This document shows, piece after piece, positions 17,649-27,102 of a stretch of 64,000 nucleotides of DNA. Location of the stretch: positions 124,152-188,151 of the forward strand of contig NZ_ATYS01000001.1 of NCBI RefSeq assembly GCF_000427805.1, given 5' to 3'. The DNA comes from Budvicia aquatica DSM 5075 = ATCC 35567 (GTDB lineage Bacteria; Pseudomonadota; Gammaproteobacteria; Enterobacterales; Enterobacteriaceae). Numbering within the stretch: position 1 is the first letter of the stretch; every line of letters starts with the position of its first letter. The notes beneath the pieces are model-generated. The model made no database searches, was not told the DNA's origin, and worked only from the letters and a program-made list of their open reading frames with translations. The position numbers and the translations under genes were made by a program.

Positions 17649-19319
17649 TTATTTCATTCCAAGCGCTTGTTTAATTTTATTAAATTTGTCCTGATTTACT
17701 TCACTCACCGGCGGCTTACTGTGGCTAATAAAGTCTTTCATTTCAGCCTGCATTTCTTTAACCACCTCAGGGTGCGTACTTGCTAAATCATTTTTCTGAT
17801 TTAAGTCATTGAGTTTATACAGGCCTAATTTATTTCCGTCGTAAGTATAGGTTAATGAGTAGTCATTACTGCGGATAGTATAAGAAAACTGGCTAAGATC
17901 TTCGGTATTAGGGTTTTTAGGATAATCATTAGATTCGTTACGCACAAACTTGTGGTAACCGTCCCAGAACGGGATGTTTTCTTCATCAAACCAATGAGTA
18001 TATGCCGTTACCCACGTTAGGTATTTATGAGGATTAGCCTTATTGTTTTCAGTCAGATACGGAAGCAGTGAAACACCGTCTAAATCTTTTGGTGCATCAA
18101 TTTTAGCCGCATCAAGCGCAGTAGGAAGGAAGTCCATTGCTGAGATCAGCTTATCGTAATTTCCGGTCTGCAATTTGCCTTTCCACCAAATAAACATTGG
18201 CGTATGTGTTCCGCCAGGAAACGTTTGGCTCTTATATCCTTTCTGATTACCATTCAACGGCAGTGGGCCGTCTATCACCGCCCCGTTATCGGAGGTGAAC
18301 ATGATAATAGTATTTTCGTATTGACCATTTTTCTTCAGTTGTTCAAGCAGGCGTTTTACCCCTTGGTCTACTGAATAAACAGACGCATAGAAGTTATCTG
18401 CAGTTTGGCTACCGGTATTAAAGTGTTTCTGATATTCATCCGGTGCTGGATTATCATTTGGCAGATGAGGTGCACTGTAGGCTAGGTACAACATAAATGG
18501 CTCATCTAAAGCTTTTGCTCTGTCAACAACGCCAATAGCCTCATCGGTTAACTGATCGCTGATATAACCTTTAGCTTTGACTCGCTCTTTATTATGGAAA
18601 AGAGAAGGGGAATTATAGTAGGCGGTGCCGGCTGCGTGGTAACCCATAAAATAGTTGAATCCACGGTTTTGAGGCTGCCATTCTTCTGCTGAGTAAGTGG
18701 TAAAGTTATCGTGATAGTCACGAGTTTGTTCTGCTTCGGGGACCGGTACGTTGCTAATTTTTGACAGGTGCCACTTACCAATTGCCGCAGTGTAATAACC
18801 ATTGTTTTGGAATAATTCCGGTAAAAAGGTCTCTTCTAATGCGATTCCGTTCTGGGCATCGGTATTGGAGTAAACGCCAAATCTGGCCGGAGAGCGACCA
18901 GTCATAATGGCTGCACGAGAAGGGCCTGAAACGCCATGAGCAACATAGCCGTTAGTGAAGCGAACGCCTTCATCCATTAAAGAAAGTAACGTTGGCGTGG
19001 ATTTTTTTGCGGCTTCAATGGCTTTATCAATACCTATTCTATAAGTATCAACAACTTCTCTATTTTCCATAGACTTAGGTTCAAAAGAACTTTCATCAAA
19101 TGGAAGCTGACCGTAGCCTAGGTCATCCATCGTCAATACGATGATATTAGGTTTACCTTTGGTGCTGTATTCTTTCGGAGTAAAGTCCGCAAAAGCAACG
19201 TTGGTATTTGTTGCTTTGAGTTTGACATCATCCGCATGGGCCGGGACACCCATAAGCCCTGAGGCCAAAATAACGGACACTGACGCGCTGACAATGTTCC
19301 TTTTTAAGTTTAATTTCAT
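17649..19319 (-). CDS. Periplasmic serine-type sulfatase
   Basis: A 556-residue exported sulfatase with a signal peptide (residues 1-29, cut after AHA). Metal ligands Asp65-Asp66 sit in LTMDDLGYG. The active-site motif is Ser131-Gly-Pro-Ser-Arg135 followed by AAIMTGR, so formylglycine is made from serine and not cysteine, as in Klebsiella-type AtsA served by an iron-sulfur maturase. [17 protein letters not shown] and DFLPTALD blocks follow. It cleaves sulfate esters in the periplasm; the natural substrate is unknown. The maturase gene follows 61 bases downstream across a hairpin. The upstream region holds a repeated 13-nt motif. Confidence 0.9.
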   Translation of the reverse strand: MKLNLKRNIVSASVSVILASGLMGVPAHADDVKLKATNTNVAFADFTPKEYSTKGKPNIIVLTMDDLGYGQLPFDESSFEPKSMENREVVDTYRIGIDKAIEAAKKSTPTLLSLMDEGVRFTNGYVAHGVSGPSRAAIMTGRSPARFGVYSNTDAQNGIALEETFLPELFQNNGYYTAAIGKWHLSKISNVPVPEAEQTRDYHDNFTTYSAEEWQPQNRGFNYFMGYHAAGTAYYNSPSLFHNKERVKAKGYISDQLTDEAIGVVDRAKALDEPFMLYLAYSAPHLPNDNPAPDEYQKHFNTGSQTADNFYASVYSVDQGVKRLLEQLKKNGQYENTIIMFTSDNGAVIDGPLPLNGNQKGYKSQTFPGGTHTPMFIWWKGKLQTGNYDKLISAMDFLPTALDAAKIDAPKDLDGVSLLPYLTENNKANPHKYLTWVTAYTHWFDEENIPFWDGYHKFVRNESNDYPKNPNTEDLSQFSYTIRSNDYSLTYTYDGNKLGLYKLNDLNQKNDLASTHPEVVKEMQAEMKDFISHSKPPVSEVNQDKFNKIKQALGMK

Positions 19320-19648
19320 TATTTAATTCTCTATTGGTTATAGTCCGAATGATATTTTACGACTAGAAATAAGATTTAATGTGATCGCAACTATATAAGT
19401 GAGATTAAAATAGTTTCCATTGGTATTAGTTTGTTATTTCTTAATGTGATCGCTTGTTGGTTTTTAATGTTGATTATTTATGATTTCGTGAAATTTATTT
19501 ACACTAACGGTAGTTATTATTAGATTGATAAGTAGATATTTCTCTTCGAAAATAATTGGCGAAATGTTACGAGCAGTAGATTGAAGATGAATAAAATGAG
19601 CTGACGTTAAGAACTAGCATCAGCCTTTAGCGGTAAATTTATCGGCTA
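19320..19648. promoter_or_regulatory. Sulfatase promoter region with repeated 13-nt motif
   Basis: A 329-bp AT-rich spacer between the sulfatase start and the end of the LysR gene. TTAATGTGATCGC occurs twice as a direct repeat, at 19376-19388 and 19441-19453, 65 bases apart, about 57 and 122 bases upstream of the sulfatase start. TGTGA is a CRP half-site, but no good second half is present. It is a candidate operator of unknown factor. Confidence 0.45.
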
Positions 19649-20542
19649 TTACACACTGCCGGCAATAAATTCGCGCAGCCATTGGTGTGCAGGATCGCGA
19701 TGGCAGCGTTCGTGCCAAAACATGGCCATCTCATAGCCCGGAATCTCTATCGGTGGTTCTATCGCTTGTAGCTCAGGTTCTCCACGCACCAGGCGAGAAG
19801 GCAGCATAGCGACCAGATCGGTGGTAGCCAGTACTGATTTTACAAACAGAAAGTGTGGAACAGACAAGACAACGCATCGACTCAGGCCAATCTTTGACAG
19901 TTCACGGTCGGTCACGCCATGAAATCCACCGCCATCGGGGGAAACAATAACCTGTTCCAACTGACAGAATTGTTCTACGGACAACGGAGCCTTTAGTTTA
20001 GGATGTCCGACCCGGCCAACCAGAACGTATTTTTCACTAAAGAGTATGCGATGGCGCAGGCCGGGCACAACGCATTCATGGATATGAAAAGCCAGATCGA
20101 TTTCGCCTTGCTCAGCCTTTTTGGTCAAGAGTGACGGTGTCACTTCAAAAATAGCCAGTCGAGTACCCGGCGCGGCTGAACGCAGCCCGGCTAGTGCCGG
20201 TAGCAAAATAGTTGATTCGCCATAGTCAAAGGCGGATATCCGCCAAGTATTTGTTGCACTGGCCGGATCAAACGGACTGGAGGGCGAGATGGCATGCTCC
20301 AGCGCCCTCAATGCATCCTGTAACGGCTGGCGAAGCTCTTCGGCTCTGGCCGTGGGGCGCATTCCTCTCGGGCCGGGTAATAGCAGCGGATCGTCAAAAA
20401 TATCTCTTAGTTTAGCCAGATGAACGCTGACCGACGGTTGTGAAAAATTTAACCGCTGTGCGGTGCGGGTGACATTTTGTTCTGAAAGCAGCGTATCAAG
20501 GGTGACCAGTAAATTGAGATCCAATCGTCTGAGATTATTCAT
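19649..20542 (-). CDS. LysR family transcriptional regulator
   Basis: A 297-residue LysR regulator. The winged helix spans residues 1-65 (LDLNLLVTLDTLLSEQNVTRTAQRLNFSQPSVSVHLAKLRDIF), and the periplasmic-binding-type effector domain spans about 95-297. It belongs to the NodD/NahR-like branch by its start. It is divergent, across 91 bases, from an NAD(P)H-dependent flavin reductase gene at 20634, which it probably controls. The inducer is unknown. Confidence 0.85.
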   Translation of the reverse strand: MNNLRRLDLNLLVTLDTLLSEQNVTRTAQRLNFSQPSVSVHLAKLRDIFDDPLLLPGPRGMRPTARAEELRQPLQDALRALEHAISPSSPFDPASATNTWRISAFDYGESTILLPALAGLRSAAPGTRLAIFEVTPSLLTKKAEQGEIDLAFHIHECVVPGLRHRILFSEKYVLVGRVGHPKLKAPLSVEQFCQLEQVIVSPDGGGFHGVTDRELSKIGLSRCVVLSVPHFLFVKSVLATTDLVAMLPSRLVRGEPELQAIEPPIEIPGYEMAMFWHERCHRDPAHQWLREFIAGSV

Positions 20543-20633
20543 AGTAATACCTGGTATGTTAGGAATTCATTTTCAATATACCTGTAAAGAAACTATCTTG
20601 CCTGTTCTTGGTCATGATATGGAATAGCAATCT

Positions 20634-21410
20634 ATGAATATTTTACTGGTTTATGCACACCCGGAATCGGCTTCATTGAATGGTTCACTGAAAGACTTTA
20701 CGGTTAAACACCTTGAAAATGCAGGCCATAGCGTTCAGGTGTCTGATTTATATGCGATGAAATGGAAAACATCCCTTGATGCTGATGACAGTCTCGATTC
20801 AATAAACGGTGAATTCTTTGATGCAGTGATGAGCTCAAGGCAGGCTTTTGATCATGGTCGTCAAAGTGAGGATATCGCCATTGAGCAGGAGAAGTTACGC
20901 TGGGCTGATACGGTGATATTACAGTTCCCTTTATGGTGGTTCTCGATGCCGGCGATTCTAAAAGGTTGGGTAGACAGGGTTTATGCGAATGGTTTTGCCT
21001 ACGGCGTAGGTGAACACTCTGATACCCACTGGGGGGATCGCTATGGTGAAGGTAATTTAGCCGGGAAGCGGGCGATGCTCATCGTCACGGCCGGAGGATG
21101 GGAATCACACTATAGCGCTCGCGGAATTAATGGCCCGATAGACGATATACTGTTTCCTATTCAACACGGAATCTTATATTACCCCGGTTTTGATGTATTA
21201 CCGCCGTTTATGGTCTATCGTACCAATAAAGTGGATCAGGCTAAGTTTATCGATATCACGCATGAGCTGGGGCAGCGTCTTGACCATCTGGCTATCACGA
21301 CACCGATTGGTTTTCGTCAGCAAAACGGCGGGAGCTATGCCATCCCTCAGCTTACGCTACGGGAAGATATTGCGCCGGACCGTTCTGGTTTTGCTATTCA
21401 TATCGAATAA
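20634..21410 (+). CDS. NAD(P)H-dependent flavodoxin-fold oxidoreductase
   Basis: A 258-residue cytosolic flavoprotein with a flavodoxin-like fold. It shows the FMN/FAD phosphate-binding start VYAHPESASLNGSL, the conserved VILQFPLWWFSMPAILKGWVDRV stretch (near 100) and a TAGGWESHYSARG loop. Relatives reduce quinones or other electrophiles by two electrons (MdaB/NQO type). It is divergent from a LysR regulator, and a terminator hairpin follows at 21439-21473. The substrate is undetermined. Confidence 0.85.
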   Translation: MNILLVYAHPESASLNGSLKDFTVKHLENAGHSVQVSDLYAMKWKTSLDADDSLDSINGEFFDAVMSSRQAFDHGRQSEDIAIEQEKLRWADTVILQFPLWWFSMPAILKGWVDRVYANGFAYGVGEHSDTHWGDRYGEGNLAGKRAMLIVTAGGWESHYSARGINGPIDDILFPIQHGILYYPGFDVLPPFMVYRTNKVDQAKFIDITHELGQRLDHLAITTPIGFRQQNGGSYAIPQLTLREDIAPDRSGFAIHIE

Positions 21411-21438
21411 TAGGGACTAACCAACGGATGAAATAACC

Positions 21439-21473
21439 ATCGGCTACCGCTATATAGCGTGGCCGATTTTTTT
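21439..21473 (+). terminator. Rho-independent terminator
   Basis: ATCGGC (21439-21444) and GCCGAT (21462-21467) enclose an inner palindrome CGCTATATAGCG, and the stem runs into seven Ts. It lies 29 bases after the oxidoreductase stop. Confidence 0.75.
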
Positions 21474-21600
21474 GCTTATATTCCGAAGCTACCGTTTTTC
21501 ATTATATTTTCGCAACCGGGGATAAGTATCATGGCAAAGTGCCGCTATAATCCGTTCTAAATCGATTTCAAAGGAAAAAATTCAGACGGAACAATGAATT

Positions 21601-22482
21601 GTGAAAAAACCGAAAACAGAGCAGGACTATTTAAATCGTATACACAAAGCTTATGGATTAATTGCCCGGAATCTGGATAAGCCTCTGGATATCCACTTTT
21701 TGGCTAAAGAATCCGCTTTTTCTTTCTACCACTTTCACCGAATTTATACGGCACTCACCGGTGAAACTGTGGCAGATACTCATCGTCGTTTACGATTAGA
21801 TCGCGCTGCTGCACAGGTTGCCCGGGGCTCGCTGCCTATAACTTATATCGCGATGGAGGCAGGATATGAAACGCCCCAGTCATTCTCCAAAGCCTTTAAA
21901 AAGCAGTTTTCTTTATCACCCGCACAATACCGTAAAGCGAATAAGAGCGCGGGCTATTCTCATCCTTATTTTATCTATCCACCGATACACACGGAGATTA
22001 TTAACGTGAATATTACCATTGAAACTCGGCAACAAGAGACGGTTTATGGCATCCGTCATAACGGACCTTATATGGAGATTTATAACGCGTTCACCCAACT
22101 TTGGGATTGGGTTATCGCCAGTGGATTAGCCTCTCAGGCTCGCTACGGGCTGGGAATTTATTATGATGATCCGCTATGTACTGCACCTGAGAAGTGCCGG
22201 TCCGATGCCTGTATTCAGTTCAATCACCCGCTGGCAAATGAACCTACTGATAAAAACGTTCAGGCAATAAAACTGGCAGGCGGCCGCTATGCCAAGTATC
22301 GCCATATCGGTCCTTATTCAACACTACATCAGGCCTACCAAACATTTTATGGTCAATGGCTACCGACCAGCGGCTATGAATGTGCCGATCAGCCACCGTT
22401 TGAGATCTATGTTAATAATCCTCACGATACGCCTGAGGCCGAATTGATAACCGATATCTATTTACCGATTAAAGATAAATAA
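21601..22482 (+). CDS. AraC family regulator with GyrI-like domain
   Basis: A 293-residue regulator. Residues 10-110 form two AraC-type helix-turn-helix units (LDIHFLAKESAFSFYHFHRIYTALTG and ITYIAMEAGYETPQSFSKAFKKQF, then SPAQYRK). Residues 135-293 form a GyrI-like small-molecule-binding domain (VYGIRHNGPYMEI, GGRYAKYRHIGPYSTLHQAY). Such Rob/SoxS-like proteins often sense toxic amphiphiles. The start is GTG at 21601. The gene stands alone and is closed by a strong terminator at 22529. Confidence 0.85.
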   Translation: MKKPKTEQDYLNRIHKAYGLIARNLDKPLDIHFLAKESAFSFYHFHRIYTALTGETVADTHRRLRLDRAAAQVARGSLPITYIAMEAGYETPQSFSKAFKKQFSLSPAQYRKANKSAGYSHPYFIYPPIHTEIINVNITIETRQQETVYGIRHNGPYMEIYNAFTQLWDWVIASGLASQARYGLGIYYDDPLCTAPEKCRSDACIQFNHPLANEPTDKNVQAIKLAGGRYAKYRHIGPYSTLHQAYQTFYGQWLPTSGYECADQPPFEIYVNNPHDTPEAELITDIYLPIKDK

Positions 22483-22528
22483 AATCTCGAAGTAGCGGAT
22501 AACACTGGTTGTCTAAACCATCTTGAAC

Positions 22529-22564
22529 CCGCCGAGAAAACTTTATTTCCCGGCGGTTTTTTTT
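22529..22564 (+). terminator. Rho-independent terminator of the AraC-type gene
   Basis: CCGCCGAGAAA and TTTCCCGGCGG form an 11-bp stem with one mismatch, followed by eight Ts ending two bases before the convergent cbrA stop. Confidence 0.85.
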
Positions 22565-22566
22565 AA

Positions 22567-23640
22567 CTACTGACGACCAAACTGATTTTCTACCGAAATA
22601 TGAGATATTTTGCTTTTCATAATCCACTTTCTTAGCAGCGGCGAGGTTAAAATCGCCGCTTTTACCATCTTACTGAACAGCTTAATCCGCAGCTTCAGAG
22701 TGCGGGTATGGTAGGTTTTATTGGGTGTTGCATCGTTAGCATTAAATATTTTGCTTAGTATCTCAGCGCTATCCAGTGCATAGCTGATACCTTCTAATGA
22801 GCTGGCACTGATAAATCCGGCTGCCTCACCAATCAAAAACAAATTATCTTTACCGCAGCGGAAATCACTGAATTTTGACGGGCATAACACCACGCATTTT
22901 TCGGTCTTTAGCACCTTATTAAAGGTAAATGCGTAGGGGATGAGCTTCTCTTTTAGCTGTTCAAATCGCTGGTTGGCATTTTTCATTTCAAATGCGCCAC
23001 CGATAATGAAATAGCCATCTTTAGAAATACTCCATGAATAGCAGTCAGTGACGGCCCGATCGAAAATACAGGAGTAAAAAGGGACCGGATGACAATCTTC
23101 AAACCACTGCTGAATAGATAAGTATTTTCGAATCTGATGATCGGGATACAGATTGCGGCGAATCATTGAATTAGCACCGTCGGCACCAACAACAAAGCGG
23201 GCAGAAACCTGCTGCTCAATGCCGTTTTCAACAAAGGTAATTTGATATCCGTCATCCTGTTTAATCATTTGCTTACACAGGGTGTCATGGCGTACATCAA
23301 CGGTCTGTGGAATTAACGTCTTGAGCCACAAATCGAACTGATGGCGATTAATATTGACGTAGGTCCGCTGATAATTACGGATAATTTGGGTTTGCAGATC
23401 AAAGGTTTTTACGCTGAATATCTGTGGATTAGCCAGCACTGAGGTTGGCAAATTAAGGTTAAATCTGACAAAAGATCGCTGGGAATCAGTAGCCAACAGA
23501 CCGCCACAGGGCTTTTGAAAACCTTGCTCGCCGGTTTGCTGCTTTTTATCAAAAGCGATGACTTTAAGGTTAGGGTTGAGGAGTCTGGCTAAGGTGGCTC
23601 CGGCCGGACCTAATCCTATAATTGCGATATCGTAATCCAT
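22567..23640 (-). CDS. cbrA: FAD-dependent oxidoreductase CbrA
   Basis: A 357-residue flavoprotein of the geranylgeranyl-reductase-like family, nearly collinear with E. coli CbrA. It shows the N-terminal dinucleotide fold [51 protein letters not shown] near 150 and the C-terminal FAD block [29 protein letters not shown]. In E. coli it is a CreBC-controlled gene linked to colicin E2 tolerance, with no established reaction. It stands alone here, without cbrB or cbrC. Confidence 0.85.
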   Translation of the reverse strand: MDYDIAIIGLGPAGATLARLLNPNLKVIAFDKKQQTGEQGFQKPCGGLLATDSQRSFVRFNLNLPTSVLANPQIFSVKTFDLQTQIIRNYQRTYVNINRHQFDLWLKTLIPQTVDVRHDTLCKQMIKQDDGYQITFVENGIEQQVSARFVVGADGANSMIRRNLYPDHQIRKYLSIQQWFEDCHPVPFYSCIFDRAVTDCYSWSISKDGYFIIGGAFEMKNANQRFEQLKEKLIPYAFTFNKVLKTEKCVVLCPSKFSDFRCGKDNLFLIGEAAGFISASSLEGISYALDSAEILSKIFNANDATPNKTYHTRTLKLRIKLFSKMVKAAILTSPLLRKWIMKSKISHISVENQFGRQ

Positions 23641-23816
23641 AATTAACCGTTATAAAAAACTCGAAGTATGTATGCGCGCAGAATACTGAGGTTGAGTGAA
23701 GTATTTGTGAAGTACACAAGAGTTAACATTTTTTGTGAAACATCCATCGGGTTATAGGGCTACCAATAGAGGCTATAAGCAATAGATGTTGCTTTTAACC
23801 TGACAGGAGACTCATT

Positions 23817-24560
23817 ATGAATTTTGCCGAAAAAGTGGTTATTGTGACCGGCGGGGGCAGTGGAATAGGCCTTGAGACAGTCAAAGCATTTGCACAGCAT
23901 GGGGCTTCGGTCATGATTGCTGATGTTAGCGAACAAGGGCCGGATATTGCGCTATCCCTGCAACAAAAAGGTTATCAGGTCCGATTTGTAAAAACTGACG
24001 TAACAAGCTTACAGGATCAGGAAAATATGTTGGCCGAGACGCTTCGTCAGTTCCGACGGTTAGATATTCTTTTTGCCAACGCCGGAATTGCCCGCGATGG
24101 GCCGATAGACTCACTAAGCGTGGACAACTGGCAAAAGACGATTGATGTTAATTTAACGGGCGTATTTCTCAGCAACAAAGTGGCAATCAGCCATTGGCTA
24201 AACGCCGGGCAGCGTGGCGTTATTGTTAACTGCGGGTCGATTCATAGCTTTGTGGGTAAGCAACATGTTACCGCCTATGCTGCGGCCAAAGGCGGCGTTA
24301 AGCTGTTAACTGAAACCCTCGCGGCAGATTACGCAGCAAAAGGCATTAGAGTTAATGCAGTGTGCCCGGGATACATTGATACGCCACTGCTTAGTGCACT
24401 AACATCTGAACAGAAAGATGCGCTGATTAAGTTACATCCTCAGGGCCGTTTGGGTCATCCTAACGAAGTGGCTAACGTCGTATTGTTTCTTGCCGGGGAT
24501 ATGGCTACGTTTGTTAATGGTGCTTCAGTGCTGGTTGATGGCGGCTATACGTCGCAATAG
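23817..24560 (+). CDS. SDR family oxidoreductase (FabG-like)
   Basis: A 247-residue short-chain dehydrogenase with the Rossmann glycine motif TGGGSGIG (11-18), the FANAG motif (86-90), catalytic Ser141, Tyr154 and Lys158, and the C-terminal ATFVNGASVLVDGGY of the classical cD subfamily. It uses NAD or NADP, with Asp36 after the second strand favouring NAD. The substrate is unknown. It follows CAGGAGAC and is the only gene in its transcription unit. Confidence 0.85.
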   Translation: MNFAEKVVIVTGGGSGIGLETVKAFAQHGASVMIADVSEQGPDIALSLQQKGYQVRFVKTDVTSLQDQENMLAETLRQFRRLDILFANAGIARDGPIDSLSVDNWQKTIDVNLTGVFLSNKVAISHWLNAGQRGVIVNCGSIHSFVGKQHVTAYAAAKGGVKLLTETLAADYAAKGIRVNAVCPGYIDTPLLSALTSEQKDALIKLHPQGRLGHPNEVANVVLFLAGDMATFVNGASVLVDGGYTSQ

Positions 24561-24944
24561 TCGTCAGTAGGCCGATCACATTACTCCACAGAGCTGCAGG
24601 ACGGGTTCTGTGGGCGGGCTTCAGAAAAGGTATTAATGACATTAAGCGGTTTTACTCAAACAGGCTTAGACAATATGTCGGTTAAAGGCGTTGGATATAA
24701 GTGAATTCAGTATATATGGTGGCAATAGCCGAACTGTCTGGTCGAATCATTTATATCTAAACCTATATAATGATTTTAACCAACCAATAAATAGAAGTTA
24801 TTCATATTATATTATTACCACAAAATGATTATTGACCATTCATTCTGTGACTCAGTTATTAGATGACCCCGAGGATGCAAGATAAAATAACGATTCATTT
24901 AATGGGAAAGTGAGCAGGTTGTTCCTGCCCATAAAGGAATCAAA
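24561..24944. other. Intergenic region, 384 bp
   Basis: Spacer between the SDR and YedE-type genes. A small hairpin (CCACAGA at 24586-24592, TCTGTGG at 24607-24613) without T-run follows the SDR gene. The remainder is AT-rich and should hold the yedE promoter. I recognised no riboswitch or RNA gene. Confidence 0.4.
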
Positions 24945-26027
24945 ATGTCTAGAATGTGGATATTAATTATATCAGGTCTTGCTATTGGTCTTATTGCATT
25001 AACGTTAGGAGTTTCCGGTAATCCACCCAATATGGGCGTCTGTGTCGCCTGCTTTATTCGAGATAGTGCAGGAAGTTTGAATCTTCATAGTGCCGCAACG
25101 GTACAATATCTACGACCCGAAATATTTGGCTTTGTTATTGGTGCATTCGCTACCGCAATTTTATTCAGAGAATTCAACGCCCGCGCAGGTTCTGCGCCGA
25201 TAATACGTTTTACATTGGGCTTTTTAATGATGATTGGCTGCTTAGTCTTTCTAGGTTGTCCTTTACGCATGGTATTGCGCATTGGTGCCGGTGACTTAAA
25301 TGCCATTATTGGATTATTCGGACTTATTATCGGCATTGGTATTGGTAGCCTGTTTATTAAAAAAGGATTCTCACTGCCAAGAAGCTATAAGCAATCATCA
25401 ATAGAAGGCGTGTTATTCCCCATTATTTGTCTGGTTGCATTGCTGATTTTCCTTTGGGATAGCCAAATATTTACTGCCAGTGAAAAAGGTCCCGGGGCAA
25501 GTCATGCTCCAGTTTGGTTATCAATACTTGCCGGTCTGGTCATTGGCTTTATTGTTCAACGGACTCGATTCTGTTTTATTGGTATGGCGAAAAATATATT
25601 TCTGTCGCGTAACTATAATATGGCGCTCGGCATATTGGCGTTAACCCTAGTTGTCATTATTGGCAATCTCTATTTAGGCAAATTTAATATCAGCTTTGAT
25701 AATCAGCCGATTGCCCATACTGACGGACTATGGAATTTTTTATCTATGGTTTTAGTCGGGCTATGTGGGGTGTTTATTACCGGTTGTCCTCTGCGTCAAT
25801 TGATTAGTGCCGGGCAGGGAAGTTCAGATGCAGCGATTAGCGTGCTGGGTATGTTAGTCGGTGCTGCATTCGCTCATAACTTCTCATTTGCCTCAAGCCC
25901 GGCAGGCCCGACTGAGAACGGCAAGCTTATTGTGATTATTGGCATTGTACTGGTGCTGGCAGTCGGTTTTATCTACACCTTGGCAAGCAGAAAATCATTA
26001 AGTGATATAACAGATGAATCCCGTTGA
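24945..26027 (+). CDS. yedE: YedE family putative selenium transporter
   Basis: A 360-residue inner-membrane protein with about ten membrane segments and two internally similar halves, each with a short Cys-containing loop (GCPLRMVLRIGAGD and GCPLRQLISAGQGSSDA). These loops, plus NMGVCVACFIRD near the start and RTRFCFIGMAK in the middle, mark the YeeE/YedE thiosulfate/selenium-type family. The last 14 bases overlap the DUF3343 gene. The two occur together in selenium-utilising bacteria, which supports selenium-compound uptake; thiosulfate transport remains possible. Confidence 0.8.
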   Translation: MSRMWILIISGLAIGLIALTLGVSGNPPNMGVCVACFIRDSAGSLNLHSAATVQYLRPEIFGFVIGAFATAILFREFNARAGSAPIIRFTLGFLMMIGCLVFLGCPLRMVLRIGAGDLNAIIGLFGLIIGIGIGSLFIKKGFSLPRSYKQSSIEGVLFPIICLVALLIFLWDSQIFTASEKGPGASHAPVWLSILAGLVIGFIVQRTRFCFIGMAKNIFLSRNYNMALGILALTLVVIIGNLYLGKFNISFDNQPIAHTDGLWNFLSMVLVGLCGVFITGCPLRQLISAGQGSSDAAISVLGMLVGAAFAHNFSFASSPAGPTENGKLIVIIGIVLVLAVGFIYTLASRKSLSDITDESR

Positions 26028-26268
26028 TTACCAATTTCTTTTTTATACGCCTCTGGGTGTTATTTTATTAAAGAAACAGCTTATGCTGAAAGGCATTGAG
26101 TTTTGCGTAATGGATGCCCCCCGGCAGCTATCTGCTGAGTGTGGTATGAGCGTGCGTTTTAGTCTGACCAAAGATGAGGGCTACAGGTCGCTTATTAACC
26201 CTCAGGTGAGTGCGGTATATCGGGTGGAATGCGAAAGATATATCTCATTATGGCAAGATAGCCAGTAG
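26014..26268 (+). CDS. DUF3343 domain protein
   Basis: An 84-residue small protein of the DUF3343 family (FLFYTPLGVILLKKQLML, FCVMDAPRQLSAECGMSVRFSL). The conserved Cys in the AECGMSVRF loop suits a role as a sulfur or selenium carrier. It overlaps the upstream yedE gene by 14 bases, so the two are translated together. This pairing is known from selenium-trait genomes. No other selenium gene (selD, yedF) is in the window. Confidence 0.75.
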   Translation: MNPVDYQFLFYTPLGVILLKKQLMLKGIEFCVMDAPRQLSAECGMSVRFSLTKDEGYRSLINPQVSAVYRVECERYISLWQDSQ

Positions 26269-26368
26269 TGACGTTGGCTGCAGGGATGCGGCTAATTGAA
26301 TAACGGGTAGGGGCATTGTGTAACGATAGCCCGCAGGCAATTAAAAAATATCAACGGCAGGTACCATC

Positions 26369-26686
26369 ATGTCAGATAACCAAGAACCGACGACTACGCG
26401 CAAAAAAGAGAAAGGCCGGTCGGTAGTATTAACCACCATTTCGGGTTCCGTCACTCAGCCGGCAACGTCGGAATCAACGCCAGAGGGGCAAGATGCGGCT
26501 GTTCTGACTATACTTGTAGAGAGCGGCAAATATCGGGGCTCACAAATCAAGCTTATTGGCCTTGATCCTCGAATTCAAATATTGATGAATTATTCGCCCG
26601 GGCAGCACATTGCTGCAACAGGTAGTCTGGATGCTAATGGCGACCAGTATCAGCTCACAGTCTATTCAATCCGCCTGGAAGAATAA
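26369..26686 (+). CDS. Hypothetical protein, 105 aa
   Basis: A small soluble protein with a charged, Thr-rich N-terminal third and a beta-rich C-terminal half (VVLTTISGSV, AAVLTILVESG, GQHIAATGSLD, YQLTVYSIRLEE) that reads like an OB-type barrel. I cannot name a family. It sits between the DUF3343 gene and a small lipoprotein gene with separate spacing, so co-transcription is uncertain. Confidence 0.6.
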   Translation: MSDNQEPTTTRKKEKGRSVVLTTISGSVTQPATSESTPEGQDAAVLTILVESGKYRGSQIKLIGLDPRIQILMNYSPGQHIAATGSLDANGDQYQLTVYSIRLEE

Positions 26687-26778
26687 CCATAAATGCAACA
26701 TTTGCCTTTAACAACCAGCCTATAGTGGTAGGTGTACCTTTTATAAACTTAAGGTGCTAATCAATCAGAGGAAAAATA

Positions 26779-27000
26779 ATGATGAAGAAATTAGCTATGT
26801 TGTTTACCGGATTAATCATGGTAAGCGTTCTGACCGGCTGTGCCAGTAATTATGTCATGACCACCAAAAGCGGTGACGTCATTGTTTCACAGGGTAAGCC
26901 TGAGCTGGATGAAGATACCGGAATGATGAGTTATACCGATAAAGCTGGCGATCGGCGCCAGATTAACAAAGATGACATTAAAGAGATGATTGCGGAATAA
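26779..27000 (+). CDS. YgdI/YgdR family lipoprotein
   Basis: A 73-residue lipoprotein: signal peptide with lipobox LTGC (lipidated Cys about residue 21), then the YgdI/YgdR domain (NYVMTTKSGDVIVSQGKPELDEDTGMMSYTDKAGDRRQINKDDI). The family is a small SH3-like fold common in enteric bacteria with no clear function. AGAGGA at 26767-26772 fits ATG 26779. A strong bidirectional terminator follows at 27065-27090. Confidence 0.85.
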   Translation: MMKKLAMLFTGLIMVSVLTGCASNYVMTTKSGDVIVSQGKPELDEDTGMMSYTDKAGDRRQINKDDIKEMIAE

Positions 27001-27064
27001 AGAATCATCTGTCAATGCATCTGCTATGAGGCTTCTTGCATCTTAGTCGTCATGATTAAGCAAC

Positions 27065-27090
27065 AAAAAACCCGCGGCTGCGGGTTTTTT
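27065..27090. terminator. Bidirectional terminator between lipoprotein gene and aldA
   Basis: AAAAAACCCGC and GCGGGTTTTTT form a perfect inverted repeat with a 4-base loop. It serves the lipoprotein gene on the plus strand and aldA, whose stop is at 27103, on the minus strand. Confidence 0.9.
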
Positions 27091-27102
27091 ATCGACATTA
27101 TA

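Noticed and set aside
24586-24613. CCACAGA/TCTGTGG hairpin after the SDR gene as a terminator.
   Set aside because: There is no T-run and the stem has only 7 bp.
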